Assembly (NCBI GenBank): GCA_017413145.1
Contig: JAFPUX010000222.1
Location: forward strand, 1-7,549
Direction of reading: 5' to 3'
DNA: 7,549 nt
Origin: Kiritimatiellia bacterium
Lineage (GTDB): Bacteria; Verrucomicrobiota; Kiritimatiellia; RFP12; UBA3636
Below the pieces are notes generated by a model. The model was not told the DNA's origin and did no database searches. It saw only the letters and a program-made list of their open reading frames with translations. A program made the translations under genes and the position numbers. Shown one piece after another: positions 6,304 to 7,549 of this stretch; within the stretch, counting starts at the first letter, position 1; every line of letters begins with the position of its first letter.

Positions 6304-6308
6304 AGGGA
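6304..6308 (+). promoter_or_regulatory. Ribosome binding site of ppdK in an A/G-only leader
   Basis: AGGGA lies 6 bases before the ATG at 6315, inside a purine-only run from about 6289 to 6315 (AAGAAAAGAAAGAAAAGGGA and onward). It is a modest Shine-Dalgarno. The A-rich leader stands out against the GC-rich surroundings and should be unstructured, which would favour initiation. Confidence 0.45.
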
Positions 6309-6314
6309 AAAGAA

Positions 6315-7322
6315 ATGCCCGAAACGACCAAATACGTCTACTTCTTCGGCGCCGGAAAGACCGAAGGAAACGCCGACATGCGCAACCTCCTCGGAGGGAA
6401 GGGCGCCAACCTCGCGGAGATGGCTTCGCTCGGCCTGCCCGTCCCGCAGGGCTTCACGATCACGACCGAGGCCTGCACCCGCTACTACGACGACGGCAAG
6501 ACGATCGGCGAGGACATCCAGAAGCAGATCGACGAATACGTCGCCCGGCTCGAGGAGTCCTGCGGCAAGAAGTTCGGCGACGCCAAGAACCCGCTGCTCG
6601 ACTCCGTCCGCTCCGGCGCCCGCGCCTCGATGCCGGGCATGATGGACACGATCCTCAACCTCGGCCTCAACGAGACCGTGGTCCAGTCGCTCGCCGAGCA
6701 GTCCGGCAACCCGCGCTGGGCGTGGGACTGCTACCGCCGCTTCATCCAGATGTTCTCCGACGTCGTGATGGAGGTCGGCAAGAAGTACTTCGAGAAGCTC
6801 ATCGACGAGATGAAGGCGAAGAAGGGCGTCACGCAGGACGTCGAGCTCACGGCGGACGACCTCAAGGAGCTCGCCTCGCAGTTCAAGGCCGAGTACAGGG
6901 AGAAGATCGGCCAGGACTTCCCGACCGACCCGAAGGTCCAGCTCGCCGAGGCGATCAAGGCGGTCTTCCGCTCGTGGGACAACCCGCGCGCCAACGTCTA
7001 CCGCCGCGACAACGACATCCCCTACAGCTGGGGCACCGCGGTGAACGTCCAGATGATGGCGTTCGGCAACCTCAACGACCAGTCCGGCACGGGCGTCGCC
7101 TTCACGCGCGACCCGGCGACGGGCGAGAAGAAGCTGATGGGCGAGTTCCTCATGAACGCGCAGGGCGAGGACGTCGTCGCCGGCGTGCGCACCCCGATGC
7201 CGATCGCGAAGATGGCCGAGGTGATGCCGGACGTGTTTGCGCAGTTCCAGAAGATCTGCGCGACGCTCGAGGGCCACTACCGCGACATGCAGGACATGGA
7301 GTTCACGATTGAAAACAAGTAG
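6315..7322 (+). CDS. ppdK: Pyruvate, phosphate dikinase, N-terminal part ending at a premature TAG
   Basis: PPDK interconverts ATP, phosphate and pyruvate with AMP, pyrophosphate and PEP, in glycolysis or gluconeogenesis of many anaerobes; it is cytoplasmic. These 335 residues are the ATP-grasp nucleotide-binding part of a protein normally of about 870-910 residues. Visible motifs are GGKGANLAEM with the ATP-site lysine K29, LPVPQGFTITTEAC (42-54), SGARASMPGMMDTILNLGLN with R103, then TGVAFTRDPATGEKKLMGEF, NAQGEDVVAGVRTP and DMQDMEFTIEN with E329. The TAG at 7320-7322 replaces what is usually a lysine, and family sequence (LFMLQTRNGKRTAK) continues in the same frame. The stop separates E329 from the glutamine and arginine of LQTR that complete the ATP site, and removes the phospho-histidine and PEP/pyruvate domains, so a product ending here should be inactive. 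Promoter and start are intact. A base-call, assembly or strain-mixing error is at least as likely as real gene loss. Confidence 0.93.
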   Translation: MPETTKYVYFFGAGKTEGNADMRNLLGGKGANLAEMASLGLPVPQGFTITTEACTRYYDDGKTIGEDIQKQIDEYVARLEESCGKKFGDAKNPLLDSVRSGARASMPGMMDTILNLGLNETVVQSLAEQSGNPRWAWDCYRRFIQMFSDVVMEVGKKYFEKLIDEMKAKKGVTQDVELTADDLKELASQFKAEYREKIGQDFPTDPKVQLAEAIKAVFRSWDNPRANVYRRDNDIPYSWGTAVNVQMMAFGNLNDQSGTGVAFTRDPATGEKKLMGEFLMNAQGEDVVAGVRTPMPIAKMAEVMPDVFAQFQKICATLEGHYRDMQDMEFTIENK

Positions 7323-7549
7323 CTCTTCATGCTCCAGACGCGCAACGGCAAGCGCACGGCGAAGGCCGCGCTGAAGATCGCGTGCGATCTCGTGGACGAG
7401 GGCATGCGCACCGAGGAGGAGGCCGTGCTCATGATCGACCCGCGCAACCTCGACACGCTGCTGCATCCCCAGTTCGACGCAGCTGCTCTGAAGGCTGCCA
7501 CCCCTGTCGGCAAGGGCCTGGGTGCTTCCCCCGGCGCTGCCTGCGGTAA
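7323..7549 (+). pseudogene. ppdK: Continuation of ppdK after the in-frame stop, runs off the window
   Basis: Translation in the ppdK frame resumes immediately after the TAG with LFMLQTRNGKRTAKAALKI, then DLVDEGM, LHPQFD and KGLGASPGAACG. This is the PPDK sequence linking the ATP-grasp domain to the swivelling phospho-histidine domain. There are 75 codons plus two bases (AA) that would begin a lysine codon; the terminal TAA is out of frame and is not a stop. There is no shift or gap relative to the upstream part, so a single codon separates the two pieces. The last 70 or so bases use T- and A-ending codons (GCT, CCT, GGT, GCA) unlike the rest of the gene. Confidence 0.85.

Noticed and set aside
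7320..7322. TAG as a reassigned or pyrrolysine codon in ppdK.
   Set aside because: TAG is the natural stop of cdsA and the hemolysin III gene, pyrrolysine is not known at this site, and no pyl genes are visible. Error or mutation is simpler, though not proven.
7547..7549. TAA at the very end of the window as the ppdK stop codon.
   Set aside because: In the ppdK frame these bases read GG-T/AA-, so the TAA is out of frame. The gene continues past the window.

Overview
The window is a high-GC bacterial chromosome fragment (roughly two thirds G+C by eye, with G or C at most third codon positions). It probably comes from the PVC superphylum, most likely a Kiritimatiellota/Verrucomicrobiota-type organism known from metagenomes. 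Three things suggest this: a secreted DUF2341 + LamG protein of the kind abundant in that group, a CdsA whose signature is the variant PGMGGILDILDS, and generally poor Shine-Dalgarno sequences. The taxonomic call is inference, because no rRNA or marker search could be run. Both ends cut through genes, so this looks like a short contig or an excised window.

Layout. Positions 1-1607 (minus strand) hold the N-terminal 535 residues of a large secreted DUF2341/LamG surface protein. It is driven by a near-consensus promoter (TTGACA, 18 bp, TATACT). A divergent intergenic region (1608-1782) separates it from a plus-strand housekeeping cluster: lepA (EF4 translation GTPase, 1783-3606), uppS (undecaprenyl diphosphate synthase, 3612-4322) and cdsA (CDP-diacylglycerol synthase, 4376-5290). 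After a striking 8-bp tandem repeat array (5329-5472) comes a hemolysin III/PAQR-family membrane protein (5484-6176). A probable terminator and a clear promoter follow. Last is ppdK (pyruvate, phosphate dikinase) from 6315, which is interrupted by an in-frame TAG at 7320-7322, continues in the same frame and runs off the window.

How the genes relate. lepA-uppS-cdsA are tightly spaced and probably co-transcribed. UppS makes the lipid carrier for peptidoglycan and other envelope polymers, and CdsA makes the precursor of phospholipids, so the middle of the window is an envelope-building operon led by a translation factor. The hemolysin III gene is a membrane protein of uncertain role. PPDK is central carbon and energy metabolism (PEP/pyruvate interconversion).

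I do not see a new defence, mobile or RNA system. The points worth a second look are: the 8-bp array with its variants sorted in blocks ending at a start codon; a second short repeat abutting the cdsA start; a lepA promoter whose -10 box lies 8 bases from the ATG (a leaderless layout) and is shared almost exactly by ppdK; and the nonsense codon plus terminal codon-usage shift in ppdK, which may be an assembly or strain-mixing artefact.
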